A DNA stretch of 64,000 nt from Levilactobacillus fujinensis (GCF_003946335.1 NZ_RHNX01000012.1:1-64000), one strand, 5' to 3'. Shown: positions 18,187-28,200, numbered from the stretch's first letter. The notes: generated from the letters alone by a model not told the origin. A program made the numbers and translations.

Positions 18187-19398
18187 ATGACAAAATCAAA
18201 ATCTATTTCACCAACTTTTACGTTACTCGCACTGGCCGTTAGTGCCTTTGCCATTGGTTCTACAGAATTCATTAGTGTTGGGTTGATGCCATTGTTGATC
18301 CAAAGTTTTCACGTCAGTATGGCCCAAGCTGGCTTGACGGTGTCGGTCTACGCCATGGGAATTATGGTGGGGGCACCGTTGATGACGCTCTTAACTGGCC
18401 AGATCAACCGGCACACGTTGATGATTATAATTATGCTCCTCTTCATTGCAGGGAATCTTGTCGCGGCCTTTGCACCAGTTTTCAGTATTTTACTAGCTGG
18501 TCGGGTGGTTGCGGCGCTGGCCCATGGTATCTTCATGACGGTAGCTAGTGTGATTGCAGCAGACGTGGTGGCGCCGTCGAAACGCGCGTCAGCCATTGCA
18601 GTGATGTTTACCGGACTCACAGTTGCCACAGTAACCGGAGTGCCGTTGGGAACCATGATCGGTCAGCTAGGTGGCTGGCGCTGGTCCTTTATTTTCATTA
18701 GTTTGATTGGTGTCATCGGCTTGATTGCCGATTACGTTTTAGTTCCCCGGAATTTGCCACTGCCAAGCAAAGCGACGGCTATGGGAATCATTCGGGTACT
18801 GCGAAATCCGCAATTATTGTTGGCACTGTTGGCAACTGCACTGGGCTACGGGGGGACGTTTGTCGTCTACACCTACCTGTCTCCGTTACTGGAACAGAAG
18901 ATGGGGTGGTCTGCGGGTGCCGTGGTGATTATTCTGGTTGTCTACGGTTTGATGGTCGCGATGGGTAACACTGTCGGTGGCCGGCTGGCAAATGCAAAAC
19001 CACTGGCGGCCTTACTCAAAATGTTCACCGGGTTATTTGTCACGTTACTAGTATTGACGGTGACGGCAAATAGTCAGTGGCTGGGACTCTTAACAGTTTT
19101 GGTAATGGGCTTCTTTGCCTTCATGAATGTTCCGGGACTTCAATTGTACATTGTGCAGTTGGCAGAAAAGGAAACGCCCAATGACATTACGATGGCATCT
19201 GCACTGAATATTTCGGCGTTCAACGTGGGCGTTGCCATGGGTTCCGGGATTGGCGGTCAGGTTACCAGTCAATTTGGTTTGGGGATGACGCCTTTCTTTG
19301 GCGCAGCGATGGTGGCATTGAGTATCGCACTCACGCTGGGACTGATTCGATTAGCCCGGCCATCGAAACGGTTGATTCGTAAGTTTAATCATAGCTAG
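18187..19398 (+). CDS. MFS transporter, AraJ/DHA1-like efflux pump
   Basis: A 403-residue permease with twelve predicted membrane helices. SAFAIGSTEFISVGLMPLL in helix 1 is characteristic of the AraJ/YdhP/Cmr-like DHA1 efflux group. The loop 2-3 signature is shortened (TGQINRHTLMI). Export of a drug, sugar or amino acid is possible. GAGGAGG lies before the ATG. Divergent HxlR suggests induction by a toxic or aromatic compound. A hairpin terminator follows. Confidence 0.85.
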   Translation: MTKSKSISPTFTLLALAVSAFAIGSTEFISVGLMPLLIQSFHVSMAQAGLTVSVYAMGIMVGAPLMTLLTGQINRHTLMIIIMLLFIAGNLVAAFAPVFSILLAGRVVAALAHGIFMTVASVIAADVVAPSKRASAIAVMFTGLTVATVTGVPLGTMIGQLGGWRWSFIFISLIGVIGLIADYVLVPRNLPLPSKATAMGIIRVLRNPQLLLALLATALGYGGTFVVYTYLSPLLEQKMGWSAGAVVIILVVYGLMVAMGNTVGGRLANAKPLAALLKMFTGLFVTLLVLTVTANSQWLGLLTVLVMGFFAFMNVPGLQLYIVQLAEKETPNDITMASALNISAFNVGVAMGSGIGGQVTSQFGLGMTPFFGAAMVALSIALTLGLIRLARPSKRLIRKFNHS

Positions 19399-19473
19399 GC
19401 TTGGCGGTCATTAGCGTAAGAAATGGTTGGCAACGACCACCATTCAACAATAAATTCACTTATAAATAGGGCC

Positions 19474-19510
19474 AAGAAGCGGTGAGAGGAGCAACTTCTC
19501 ACCGCTTTTT
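19474..19510 (+). terminator. Terminator after the MFS gene
   Basis: AAGCGGTGAGA and TCTCACCGCTT pair around a short loop and are followed by a T run. Confidence 0.85.
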
Positions 19511-19652
19511 GTGAAATTTGTGAAAGTGCTTTTATAAGTAATTCATTATTTAAATAATTATATCGAACGACTTTTGCTGGTATTGTTGATATATTCTTGT
19601 ATACTTTGTAGCTAGATAGATTGTTCGGAATGGTTTGTAGGAGGCTAAAACG

Positions 19653-21941
19653 GTGAAGAGGTGGTTAATAGGGGCAGCGATAGTAGTGGGACTAGTGGCT
19701 ATGCCAATTATAAGCCATGCAGCGGATGAATATGATCATCAGGAGACTGATGCCGATTGGCAGCACGCGGTTGATACGGCGCCACAAGGGGTGCCCTTAG
19801 ATAATTTATTTCATATGGCCGGAGCGGGTTCACTTGCTAAAATCGTAGATTCACCACTAGTTCCCAGATCCATAGCGCAATTGACGCTCGACACCAGTGG
19901 TGATTATAAAGAGACGCAGGGTACAGCTATCTGGTCCACAAAATCTGCACAGGCCAACCCGTATATTCGTAGCGATAATCGGTTTGATCTTAAGCGTGAT
20001 CAAGCAATTTCTTTATGGATGTATTTTGGTAATAAAGGTACCAACGCTGCTGATGGGATGGCCTTTGTCCTACAGAACTCGGAAGATGGGAAATATGCTG
20101 AAGCAACTGGTGGTGAAGGTCTCAACGTTTGGGGATCAGATAGAAATTCGATAATAGGTTCTAGCAGTGCAGTTGCGATGACCGCAATTGAAAATAGTTG
20201 GGCACTTGAATTCGATACCAATGTGAATAAGACGGTGAACAGTGGTGGAATGGCAGATTCCTTTGATGCCGGTCCACTCCAACTTAATAATACTGGAGAT
20301 TATTCGCTTGACACTGGTAAAGCATCAGTAGTACGAGATGGCATGCACATTGCGAGTGGATATCCCGCGGACGCCAAGACCTATATGGAACATTACTATA
20401 AGAATCATTACGATCCCGATAGTCGTTCCTATCGTAGTGGTTACTTTTTTACAATGAATCACACGAATCCTAAAGCGGCTGGGAATTTGTCAAATGGAGA
20501 ATGGCATCACTTGAGTCTGAAGTGGAAAGCTGCTGATAAAACCATGACGTATACGTTTAATGATCGTGACCCCAAGACCAACCAAGTGCGCAGCGGCATG
20601 GATATTGTTTCAGATACGCTGGACATTAATACTGATAAGTTGGGAATAGGGGGGGGAGCTGATGGTAATGTTTTTTGGGGGATTACTGGCTCCAGCGGAT
20701 CATTGAGTGAAAATGGACTTGTTGTGATTGATTCGTCTGATAGCTTAGGCCACGTTACGTCTCAGGCTAGCCTTATAGATGTCACACAGAACAAGAAAAT
20801 TTCCAAGGGAGACAGTGTTGCCCCTGGAGATAAGATTTCCTACAAATATACTTTTAATTACGAGGGTGACAGTCAGCAGGATATCGAACCCTTAACGATG
20901 GACGTTCCCCTACCTATGCCGCTGCAATGGCAAACGGGAGGTGTGAGTTATCAGAAAAATCCAGCGAAAAACGAAAATTTTAATTCAAATGAGTTAAATC
21001 AAGAGCGAATCAAAAAGGCTTGGGTCCAACCACTCGATGGGTCTAATCCCCAAGCGGTGGTTACCGTGACCGGAGTCGCTCCTGAAGTAAAGACGACCAC
21101 ATCAGTAGCAGCAGTGACATCTCGGTTTTATGGTCCTAATTATCAAACAAAACTGACGCTACCTAGCTACATGATTAAAGCGAAACGAACATTACAATTA
21201 GATTCTCCCACCACGACGTTTAATTTAAGACATAGCGAGTCTGCAACGATTACGGGGCAACTGACAAATGCAGGAGTCCCCATTCCAGCGAGTGAAATGC
21301 AGGATTATCATGTAGACGCCATGCTGAATGGCCATGCTGTTTCAGCTGGTAGTCTTGACAAAAATGGAAGCTTTGAATTCACGATATCGCCGAAACAGTT
21401 AAACGTGGGTAGCCAAAATAAGTTAGTTTTGGTAGGTGCTGATCAAGTTTCGGATGCAGCAGCGAATGATCGGAATCACCAGTCAAATTCGGTGACAATT
21501 AGTTTAAACCGACAAATTGGCACATTGTATATTAGTAAATTGCCCCAAAATGCGAGTTTTATACCGACCGAGTTGAAAGGACACTCACAATGGGTTTCCC
21601 GGCAGAGCGGGTGGAATCTTGACGTGGTTGATGAACGGGGGGCACAGAATCGGTGGACATTAGCCGTATCTTTGGAAACACCGTTTCATACGGTTGGGGG
21701 AACTACGCCAATGAATGGTAACGTGGCGTTACTTCGCAATGGTTATTCGGAACTGTTAACGACTAGTCCAGCAACGGTCATGAGTAAGACGACCCATGAA
21801 GATGATGAAACCACTCACGTTCTGCAGGAACATTGGGACGCCAACAATGGGTTTGAACTTCAAGTCAACGGTGGAGCGATAGCGGGAAACTATGAGGGAA
21901 CGTTTAACTGGCAACTGATCGATGCACCACAAACGACTTAA
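19653..21941 (+). CDS. Secreted L-type-lectin/WxL surface protein, copy 1
   Basis: A 762-residue protein with a signal peptide (cleavage near SHAAD, residue 24). Residues about 40-350 resemble an L-type (legume-like) lectin sandwich: ISLWMYFGNKG, GMAFVLQN, SWALEFDTNVN, HHLSLKWKA. Residues about 380-560 are beta-rich spacer. The C-terminus is a WxL cell-wall-binding domain: GWNLDVVD near 652 and the terminal FNWQLIDAP. It should bind peptidoglycan non-covalently; there is no LPxTG. The start is GTG with GGAGG in front. A paralogue follows downstream. No DUF916/WxL-interacting partner gene is present in the window. Confidence 0.85.
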   Translation: MKRWLIGAAIVVGLVAMPIISHAADEYDHQETDADWQHAVDTAPQGVPLDNLFHMAGAGSLAKIVDSPLVPRSIAQLTLDTSGDYKETQGTAIWSTKSAQANPYIRSDNRFDLKRDQAISLWMYFGNKGTNAADGMAFVLQNSEDGKYAEATGGEGLNVWGSDRNSIIGSSSAVAMTAIENSWALEFDTNVNKTVNSGGMADSFDAGPLQLNNTGDYSLDTGKASVVRDGMHIASGYPADAKTYMEHYYKNHYDPDSRSYRSGYFFTMNHTNPKAAGNLSNGEWHHLSLKWKAADKTMTYTFNDRDPKTNQVRSGMDIVSDTLDINTDKLGIGGGADGNVFWGITGSSGSLSENGLVVIDSSDSLGHVTSQASLIDVTQNKKISKGDSVAPGDKISYKYTFNYEGDSQQDIEPLTMDVPLPMPLQWQTGGVSYQKNPAKNENFNSNELNQERIKKAWVQPLDGSNPQAVVTVTGVAPEVKTTTSVAAVTSRFYGPNYQTKLTLPSYMIKAKRTLQLDSPTTTFNLRHSESATITGQLTNAGVPIPASEMQDYHVDAMLNGHAVSAGSLDKNGSFEFTISPKQLNVGSQNKLVLVGADQVSDAAANDRNHQSNSVTISLNRQIGTLYISKLPQNASFIPTELKGHSQWVSRQSGWNLDVVDERGAQNRWTLAVSLETPFHTVGGTTPMNGNVALLRNGYSELLTTSPATVMSKTTHEDDETTHVLQEHWDANNGFELQVNGGAIAGNYEGTFNWQLIDAPQTT

Positions 21942-22075
21942 TGTGACTAGGGCGATGTACTGACCGGGCATCACGAATTGTAGTAATCCGCTAGCGTGGA
22001 CGAGAGGTCAACCTGGCGTGATGGCCTAGACCAAATCAGTTTTTAACGGCCAGGCTTTAAATTTTAAAATCAAAT

Positions 22076-22121
22076 AAAAAGTGTGCTTATCCCTTATTTT
22101 GCGGAGATAAGCACACTTTTT
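22076..22121 (+). terminator. Terminator between the two lectin-WxL genes
   Basis: AAAAAGTGTGCTTATC and GATAAGCACACTTTTT form a 16-base stem. Each lectin gene therefore is its own unit. Confidence 0.9.
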
Positions 22122-22235
22122 ATAATTATATTTATCCTCTTCGTGACTTCAATTTTACGTTTTTACTGTTAAAGACCAATTCTCTCGGTATAATTCATTC
22201 TCAGTTAGGAAAAGTGAGTGTAGGGGGGAGTCGCC

Positions 22236-24434
22236 ATGAAATGGATCGTAATGATGTTGGTATGTTGGGGAGTCGTTACTTGCGGTGAACGGCGCGTGCG
22301 GGCGGCTGAGGACGCCGGGTTGAACGCCGCATTGAAATCGGCACCGAATGGAATTCCATTAACTGATCTTTATAAGTTAGACCAAGTCGCGAACGCAACG
22401 ACTGGTCAGTTAAATGGACCGCGTGTTGATCAGTCTGTTGCGCAATTGACCAGTAGCGCGGGGACCGGGACACAAATCAGTGCCCTCTGGTCGAAAGCTA
22501 ATGAAAATGGCGGGGCGATCACAAACCAAGTGAATTTGACACGGAACGCTCTGTGGGGCTTTTGGCTTTACTTCGGTGATAAGGGAGCGGCAACAAGTGA
22601 AGGAATGGCCTTTGTGCTACAAAATGCAGAGCGCAGAATGGTCCCGATTCCTAAAACCGATGCAGGTCAAACAATTGGTGTTTGGGGAGGCGCACCGTCG
22701 GATGGGCGAAATGTGAACCCGGCGTCGGTTGCACGTCAGGGAATCAGTAGTAGTTGGGCGCTAGAATTTGATACACATGTGAACAATGATGAGGGCCATG
22801 AGTTGAATAACTTTTTGGATTATAAGGCCAGCAAGGGGCCCCACATTGCGAGCGGCTATCCGGGGGATTCTAGCAGTTACAAAATTGTAAATAAGAGCGG
22901 GCAGGGCCACCCGACACTCCACCACAACCAACTGCAATATTTAAAGTCGAATCCGGCTGACGGCCGGTGGCGACACGTTACACTAAATTGGGAAGCTAAA
23001 ACGCGACAGATGACCTACGCCTTCAATGACCGAGATCCAGAAACTAATTTGGCGATTAGGCCGGAAGCAACGGATAATATGACCGTGGAGACAAGCTTCT
23101 TGGTACCGCCCAAAAAGACCGGCGCGGTTCAAGAAGCGGCGCAGCGCGCGACTAGTGCCACTTGGGGAATTACGAGTGCCAGTACAACTAGTGATAATCA
23201 AATGGTTGTGGTTGATCAAGATCCCAGATGGCCCAAGATGCGGACGACATCATTAGTTGAGCTGTTGGGCCAGAACGAGCAGAAGGTCAATGACGGCGAT
23301 GTGCTGAAGGGGTTATCTGCGCAAGATAGGATTCGCTTTACATCAAAGATTGATTTTGCCAACGAGGGGATTTTAGTTGGTGGTGTGGGAAATAATGGCC
23401 CTTTCACCGCTAATATTGGACTACCACGGCCAGCAATCGTGAAGGGAATTACGGTTCAGAACGGTGAAAATACGATTCTTGAAACGACTGATGATACAGC
23501 TGAGGGAATTTTAGGCGATCGATTTATCCGGGTGTTGGAGCGGAAGGTGAGTAGGAGAATTCTAACGGCCATGACGGAAGCGACTTTCCCAGCAACGAAC
23601 CAGTCGGTGGAAGTGAAAACGCCGCCAAGTTTGTTTTACGGCAGCACCTACTTTATTAGTGTGCCAACGACTAGCTTTCGGATCGAGAAGTTACTGGACC
23701 TTAAACTGACCAGTTTAGATGACTTGCCTCTGACGACGAGTAAAGATGTTACCCTCAAGGGATTATTGCGAAATGGGTCGCAACCGATTGATTTGATTGA
23801 TCGTGACAATAGCCGGGTTGCCCTCACGCTCAATGGTCAGAATCAAGGAAAGAACGTATTAGGGTTCAAGTGGCTGACTAAAGGAGAAGTTGGAAATTTC
23901 CAGATGACGGTTCCCAAGCGCTTGTTGCAGGTGGGGAAGAATGAAGTGACCGTTAAAGTGACAGATCAGCAAGGCCATGTGTCCAATGACCTAAAAATTC
24001 CGATTAACTTGCGTACTGGTGAGTTAAGCTTTACGGATGTTCCGAGTGATGGTGCATTTATGCCCCAGAGACTGACTGGTAAAACACAGACCATTTCGCG
24101 GCAACCGGGGCCGGGATGGAAACTGGGGGTGCGGGATACCCGTGGTGTCGGTCGAAGGTGGCAATTGCAGATTAATATGGCAGAACAGTTTCATGACAGT
24201 TCTGGGCGACGGTTACAAGGAAAATTGATCTATGTCATAAAAAACGTGTCTTATGTAATTGGGGATCATCCGACGACAGTGTTGCGACGGGAGACAACTA
24301 AGGAAAATGAGGTCACCGAGATTTCAAAGGACGAATGGACGGAGAAGTCCGGTTTGTTGCTAGTGGTCGATAAAGATGCTGTTGCGAGTGATTACCAAGG
24401 TAAAATTCATTGGCAATTGACCGATGTACCTTAA
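22236..24434 (+). CDS. Secreted L-type-lectin/WxL surface protein, copy 2
   Basis: A 732-residue paralogue of the preceding protein with the same layout. The signal peptide ends near RVRAAED. The lectin-like region shows GFWLYFGDKG, GMAFVLQNAE, SWALEFDTHVN and RHVTLNWEA. The C-terminal WxL blocks are GWKLGVRD near residue 627 and HWQLTDVP at the end. Divergence between copies is large outside these blocks, so the duplication is old or the ligands differ. GGGGGGAG precedes the ATG. It is convergent with a TetR gene. Function is adhesion or glycan binding by inference. Confidence 0.85.
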   Translation: MKWIVMMLVCWGVVTCGERRVRAAEDAGLNAALKSAPNGIPLTDLYKLDQVANATTGQLNGPRVDQSVAQLTSSAGTGTQISALWSKANENGGAITNQVNLTRNALWGFWLYFGDKGAATSEGMAFVLQNAERRMVPIPKTDAGQTIGVWGGAPSDGRNVNPASVARQGISSSWALEFDTHVNNDEGHELNNFLDYKASKGPHIASGYPGDSSSYKIVNKSGQGHPTLHHNQLQYLKSNPADGRWRHVTLNWEAKTRQMTYAFNDRDPETNLAIRPEATDNMTVETSFLVPPKKTGAVQEAAQRATSATWGITSASTTSDNQMVVVDQDPRWPKMRTTSLVELLGQNEQKVNDGDVLKGLSAQDRIRFTSKIDFANEGILVGGVGNNGPFTANIGLPRPAIVKGITVQNGENTILETTDDTAEGILGDRFIRVLERKVSRRILTAMTEATFPATNQSVEVKTPPSLFYGSTYFISVPTTSFRIEKLLDLKLTSLDDLPLTTSKDVTLKGLLRNGSQPIDLIDRDNSRVALTLNGQNQGKNVLGFKWLTKGEVGNFQMTVPKRLLQVGKNEVTVKVTDQQGHVSNDLKIPINLRTGELSFTDVPSDGAFMPQRLTGKTQTISRQPGPGWKLGVRDTRGVGRRWQLQINMAEQFHDSSGRRLQGKLIYVIKNVSYVIGDHPTTVLRRETTKENEVTEISKDEWTEKSGLLLVVDKDAVASDYQGKIHWQLTDVP

Positions 24435-24444
24435 AATTTTTACA

Positions 24445-24480
24445 GAAAAAAGGCGGGTTGGCCAAATGCCAGACTCGCCA
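24445..24480 (-). terminator. Terminator of the TetR gene
   Basis: On the minus strand GGCGAGTCTGGC and GCCAACCCGCC form the stem, followed by six T residues. On plus it also lies after the lectin-WxL gene. Confidence 0.85.
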
Positions 24481-24483
24481 TGA

Positions 24484-25134
24484 CTAGGGCTGTAAAACTT
24501 TTTCTAGTTCGGTAACTAAATAGCCCGCTTCGACTTCGTCATTCCAGTCGCGGTTAGGGAACAGGACGTACCGGTCGATGACGTAACCGACGATGACGGC
24601 GATGATGTAACGGAAAATTTCCGTAAACGGCCAGTCAATCATCAGGTGACGCCTTTGAAGATCGACAATGGTGTCCTTAAAAGCAGCGATTAATTCGTTC
24701 CGGGAAGTTTCAATGAACTCCTGGCGTAGGCTTTCGTTGTAAAGTAATTCGCTAAAGAAGACCTTGATGGCATCTTGGTTTTCGTCGGCAAAGGCCATCC
24801 GATTACGGACAAAGTAGTCTAGAAAATCGTGTAAACTCTCCGTGGGATGGTTCAACGTATCCTGTTTAAACTCGGCCTCAACGTCGGGGATGATTTGTTT
24901 AATCAAGGGTTCTAAGGCTGTTCGGAGAATATTAGCTTTAGACTTAAAATGTTTAAACATGGTCCCCTCGGATTGATGCGCGGCCACGGCAATTTGATGC
25001 GTGCTGGTGTTAGCATACCCCTGTTCAGCAAACAGGCGGATGCTAGCAATCAGCACGTCTTTTTGTTTCTGCGTTAATTCTTTATTCGCCTGAACGATTG
25101 CGGGAAATTCGTCCAGAATATTCTTCTTAGCCAT
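24484..25134 (-). CDS. TetR/AcrR-family regulator
   Basis: About 216 residues. The N-terminal HTH is typical (IASIRLFAEQGYANTSTHQI then SEGTMFKHFKSKANIL). The ligand domain has a hydrophobic helix near the C-terminus (IIAVIVGYVIDRYVLF). Targets are not evident: the gene stands alone with convergent surface protein and no divergent partner close by. The frame opens at a GTG at 25146, but GAAGGTGG is placed for the ATG at 25134. Confidence 0.87.
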   Translation of the reverse strand: MAKKNILDEFPAIVQANKELTQKQKDVLIASIRLFAEQGYANTSTHQIAVAAHQSEGTMFKHFKSKANILRTALEPLIKQIIPDVEAEFKQDTLNHPTESLHDFLDYFVRNRMAFADENQDAIKVFFSELLYNESLRQEFIETSRNELIAAFKDTIVDLQRRHLMIDWPFTEIFRYIIAVIVGYVIDRYVLFPNRDWNDEVEAGYLVTELEKVLQP

Positions 25135-25146
25135 GATCAGGACCAC

Positions 25147-25487
25147 CTTCTTTAAAAATCATATCAGTACTTCTGTGGGGAGCAGGATTGCTAAAGCATG
25201 TCGTATTACGGCGTGCTAGAGAGTCTGCCCGCTGTAGAGACATTTTGGCCTAGAAGGGCACTAGTCTTCCCGCTCGACTTGAAGGCATACTAAAAATGCA
25301 TGTTGCCCATGCTGCAGACCGGTTGGTGGATTGCCAGTGGACTCCTGTGTAAGCCAAGAAACCGGCAGATATAGTCGGTACGTCGCACAGTTCTGGCGCT
25401 TATCTGTTGGCCACAGAGCATCCAATTTCAGCTAACAATTGCTTGACGCATACTCCCATTCTACCAGTGATGAGGGTGATTACCAGA
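25147..25487. other. Gap with a degenerate repeat remnant
   Basis: No gene seen. At about 25353-25412 the blocks AAGCCAAGAAACCGGCAGAT and TTATCTGTTGGCC resemble the outer stem of the composite repeat core, in heavily decayed form. Confidence 0.35.
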
Positions 25488-25531
25488 CCAAAAAGCAGTG
25501 ATGTCTGTGTCCGGGACATCACTGCTTTTTG
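25488..25531. terminator. Terminator of the small membrane protein gene
   Basis: CAAAAAGCAGTGATGTC and GACATCACTGCTTTTTG are perfect complements around a short loop. Confidence 0.9.
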
Positions 25532-25549
25532 ATAGAGGTGGGATTATCG

Positions 25550-25819
25550 TTAGGCATGATGCGCAGCACCTGCTTGACGGTATGCGAGGTAAAACTGGAC
25601 GATAGCCAATACCACATTGACCCAGTTAACGACGGTAAACCATACGCTCAGGGCAGCGACAGCAGCTGCACCGTAGAATACCCAAAACCCAACGATGATT
25701 GCAACCACGTTAATCCAACCAAACCATTTCATCAACTCTCGATTGTCAGTAGCTGTACAAGTCCAAACACCGTTAACAACTAACCAAATCGCTAGAATCC
25801 AAAACATAGTGGTAAACAT
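25550..25819 (-). CDS. Small membrane protein of unknown function
   Basis: An 89-residue protein with three hydrophobic segments (about residues 3-19, 34-55 and 60-80), Trp-rich and ending in AGAAHHA. It is not recognised. A GGGGAT-type site lies before the ATG at 25819; an internal ATG four codons later is also possible. It is flanked by terminators on both sides, so it is a single-gene unit. A role in envelope stress or stability is only a guess and is not claimed. Confidence 0.7.
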   Translation of the reverse strand: MFTTMFWILAIWLVVNGVWTCTATDNRELMKWFGWINVVAIIVGFWVFYGAAAVAALSVWFTVVNWVNVVLAIVQFYLAYRQAGAAHHA

Positions 25820-25932
25820 GATTAAAATCCCCTTTCCATTTCTTCGAGCGAGTAATCACTCGCCCTTAAGAACACCTTTAGTTTACCACCAAATTGAAAA
25901 AGGGCAACCCTTTTTTTAAAATTTTTTTGGCA

Positions 25933-25985
25933 TAAAAAAATCGCGACATTGCCCGGTCGTTGAGAGGACATTATCGCGAATTTTA
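25933..25985 (-). terminator. Terminator for the aldo/keto reductase transcript
   Basis: On the minus strand AATTCGCGATAATG and CAATGTCGCGATT pair, followed by seven T residues. It lies beyond the repeat remnant downstream of the reductase gene. Confidence 0.65.
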
Positions 25986-26015
25986 TGACGCGTTTTTAAA
26001 TTGAAAATTAAAAAT

Positions 26016-26275
26016 TAAACGTTCGAAAATACCTATTATGACTGTCGGAACAGCAGTACGGCGACTAAAATTATAGTCAGCGCTTTACCGGTGGGCAGAT
26101 ATGAGCCAACCTGGGGAACGCGTAGTCTAAGCGAGTCGAAAGACCGTTCTTTGACTGGAGATGTTTCCATAGCGAGCAGAATCCCTGGCAGCCGGCGAGC
26201 AACCATACCACCAAACTAACGGTAACAATCTTCACTGTCGCAAGTGTCACGTGAATAAGTTGGGTTTGAACCTTT
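26016..26275 (-). repeat. Partial composite repeat with internal deletions
   Basis: Reverse orientation. Both ends are recognisable (CCTATTATGACTGTCGGAAC at the right end, TTCACTGTCGCAAGTGTCAC and GTTTGAACCTTTG at the left end), plus half of the outer core stem (GGGCAGATATGAGCC) and the AGAATCCCTGGCAGCCGG block. The core hairpins are mostly deleted. It ends three bases from the stop codon of the reductase gene. Confidence 0.7.
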
Positions 26276-26277
26276 GC

Positions 26278-27228
26278 TTATGGTAAATAGTTGCCGGCAG
26301 CGAAGTAGATGTTGTACCACTCCTGCTTCGTTAAGGTCACGTCAGCACCGGCCGCACTGTCCTTGATGTGGGCAGGAGTCATTGTTCCTAACAGAACTTG
26401 AACGTTAGCGGGATGTCGTAGAATCCAGGCAGTTGCGATGCCATTCTTGGAGACGCCGTACTTATCGGCTAGTTTTTGAAGGGCCGCGTTGAGTTCAGGG
26501 TACTTTGGATCATTGATGAACATGCCTTCGAACAAGCCGTATTGGAAGGGTGACCAGGCTTGAATCGTGATGTGCTTACGGCGGGCAAACTCTAACATCC
26601 CACCATCAGTGACGGCGGGAGCATCATCCATGTTGACGCGTAGACCTTCTGTCACCATTTGGGCGTGTGCGGCACCAAACTGAAGTTGGTTGAACATTAA
26701 CTTTTGATCAACGGCTTCTTGAACCATTTGGTACTGTTGAACGTTGAAGTTAGAAACCCCGAAATGCCGAACTTTTCCGGAGCGTTGCAGGGTGTTAAAG
26801 GCGTCTGCGATTTCTTCCGGTTCCATCAGGGGGTCTGGTCTGTGAAGGAGAAAGGCGTCTAAGTAGTCTAACCCCATCCGGTCCAAGATACCATCGACAG
26901 AATCTAGCAGGTGTTGCTTAGAGAAGTCGTAGCGTTGACCAAAGACCAAACCGTCGTGACTTCGCGCAGGGTCCAACACAATCCCACCCTTAGATTGAAT
27001 GTAGAAGTCAGCACGGTTGAGGCCGGATTCCTTTAAGGCGTCCTTGAAGACTCTTTCGGATTGACCATCACCGTAAATATCGGCAGAATCAATATAGGTA
27101 ATGCCAGCTTCGTGAGCAGCTTGGAGAGCCTTGGCTGCATCTGCAACGGAAAGTGTGGCCATCCGCATGATACCTAAAGCGACGGCGGAGGCTTGCCAGT
27201 CAGTACCACCTAAGCGTAATTGCTTCAT
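26278..27228 (-). CDS. Aldo/keto reductase (YdhF-like)
   Basis: A 316-residue NADPH-dependent aldo/keto reductase. The tetrad is visible: Asp47/Asp50 with Tyr52 (DSADIYGDG), Lys80 (IQSKGG) and His129 (FLLHRPD). SNFNVQQY and the late LGTMTPAHIKD cofactor-binding block are typical of the YdhF subgroup. The substrate is an unknown carbonyl compound. AAGGAG lies in front of the ATG at 27228. It is divergent from an ABC exporter operon. Confidence 0.9.
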   Translation of the reverse strand: MKQLRLGGTDWQASAVALGIMRMATLSVADAAKALQAAHEAGITYIDSADIYGDGQSERVFKDALKESGLNRADFYIQSKGGIVLDPARSHDGLVFGQRYDFSKQHLLDSVDGILDRMGLDYLDAFLLHRPDPLMEPEEIADAFNTLQRSGKVRHFGVSNFNVQQYQMVQEAVDQKLMFNQLQFGAAHAQMVTEGLRVNMDDAPAVTDGGMLEFARRKHITIQAWSPFQYGLFEGMFINDPKYPELNAALQKLADKYGVSKNGIATAWILRHPANVQVLLGTMTPAHIKDSAAGADVTLTKQEWYNIYFAAGNYLP

Positions 27229-27364
27229 CAGAAAAACTCCTTCTTGATCGAATTTGACCGCTTAGCAGGGATAAGCCTGCCAGAGGTTAATGGCTTTACA
27301 AAAATAATTGTACACCGAACGCCTGTGAATTTCGCGTTTCGACTCTCCAGTTCGAAAAAAGCAG

Positions 27365-27392
27365 TTGACAATTTACAATGAACCGTTATAGT
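27365..27392 (+). promoter_or_regulatory. Promoter of the ABC exporter operon
   Basis: Perfect TTGACA at 27365-27370 and TATAGT at 27387-27392 with a 16-base spacer. Confidence 0.65.
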
Positions 27393-27438
27393 TAATTACA
27401 CAAGTAGCTAACCAATACACCAGCGGGGGGATTTTAAA

Positions 27439-28200
27439 ATGACAACAGCAACGACGGTCGTGGATGTCCACGGCTTAGAAAAAACTTACGGTAAAGCAAA
27501 CGAACGCCAGTACAAAGCGCTTAAAGACATTAATTTTTCGGTGGCCGAAGGTGAATTTGTCGGCATCATGGGGGCTTCCGGTTCCGGAAAGACAACCTTG
27601 CTAAACATGTTATCCACGTTAGACACGCCGACTAAGGGCGACGTTATTGTGAACGGTCATGACGTCACCCAGATGCGCGGCAATCAACTCGCCGATTTTC
27701 GGGCACAAGAAGTCGGTTTCATTTTTCAAGACTTCAATCTGTTAGAAAGTTTAACGGCCGAAGAAAATATCGGCTTACCGTTGGCATTGAAGGGGACGGC
27801 GTCAAAAATTATGGATCAAGCGATTCATGAAGTGGCAGAGACCTTGTCAATTGCGGACTTACTGCAAAAATATCCCGCCGAACTTTCCGGTGGTCAGAAG
27901 CAACGGGTCGCTGCGGCGCGAGCCATCGTCCATCACCCGTCGATCCTGATGGGGGACGAACCGACTGGAGCATTGGATTCAACGAGTGCCCGCGAACTGC
28001 TCGATCTGTTGACGACCATCAACCAGAAACAGGCAATGTCCGTGCTACTGGTCACGCATGATCCATTTTCAGCCAGCTTCTGTCAGCGCATCCTGTTCAT
28101 TAAGGATGGTCAAATTGGTTCCGAACTCAAACGGGGAAATCAGGACCGGGCCGCCTTTTATCAACAGATTCTGACGGAACTGGGCACGTTTAACGAGTAG
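27439..28200 (+). CDS. ABC transporter ATP-binding protein (MacB/BceA-type)
   Basis: A 253-residue ATPase. Walker A GASGSGKTT is near residue 49, Q-loop FIFQDFNLL, signature LSGGQKQR and Walker B ILMGDEPTGALD are all intact. The GALD variant and size fit the LolD/MacB/BceA group that pairs with FtsX-type permeases. It starts the operon ATPase-permease-GntR. Substrates of the group are antimicrobial peptides or lipids. No two-component system is nearby. Confidence 0.92.
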   Translation: MTTATTVVDVHGLEKTYGKANERQYKALKDINFSVAEGEFVGIMGASGSGKTTLLNMLSTLDTPTKGDVIVNGHDVTQMRGNQLADFRAQEVGFIFQDFNLLESLTAEENIGLPLALKGTASKIMDQAIHEVAETLSIADLLQKYPAELSGGQKQRVAAARAIVHHPSILMGDEPTGALDSTSARELLDLLTTINQKQAMSVLLVTHDPFSASFCQRILFIKDGQIGSELKRGNQDRAAFYQQILTELGTFNE

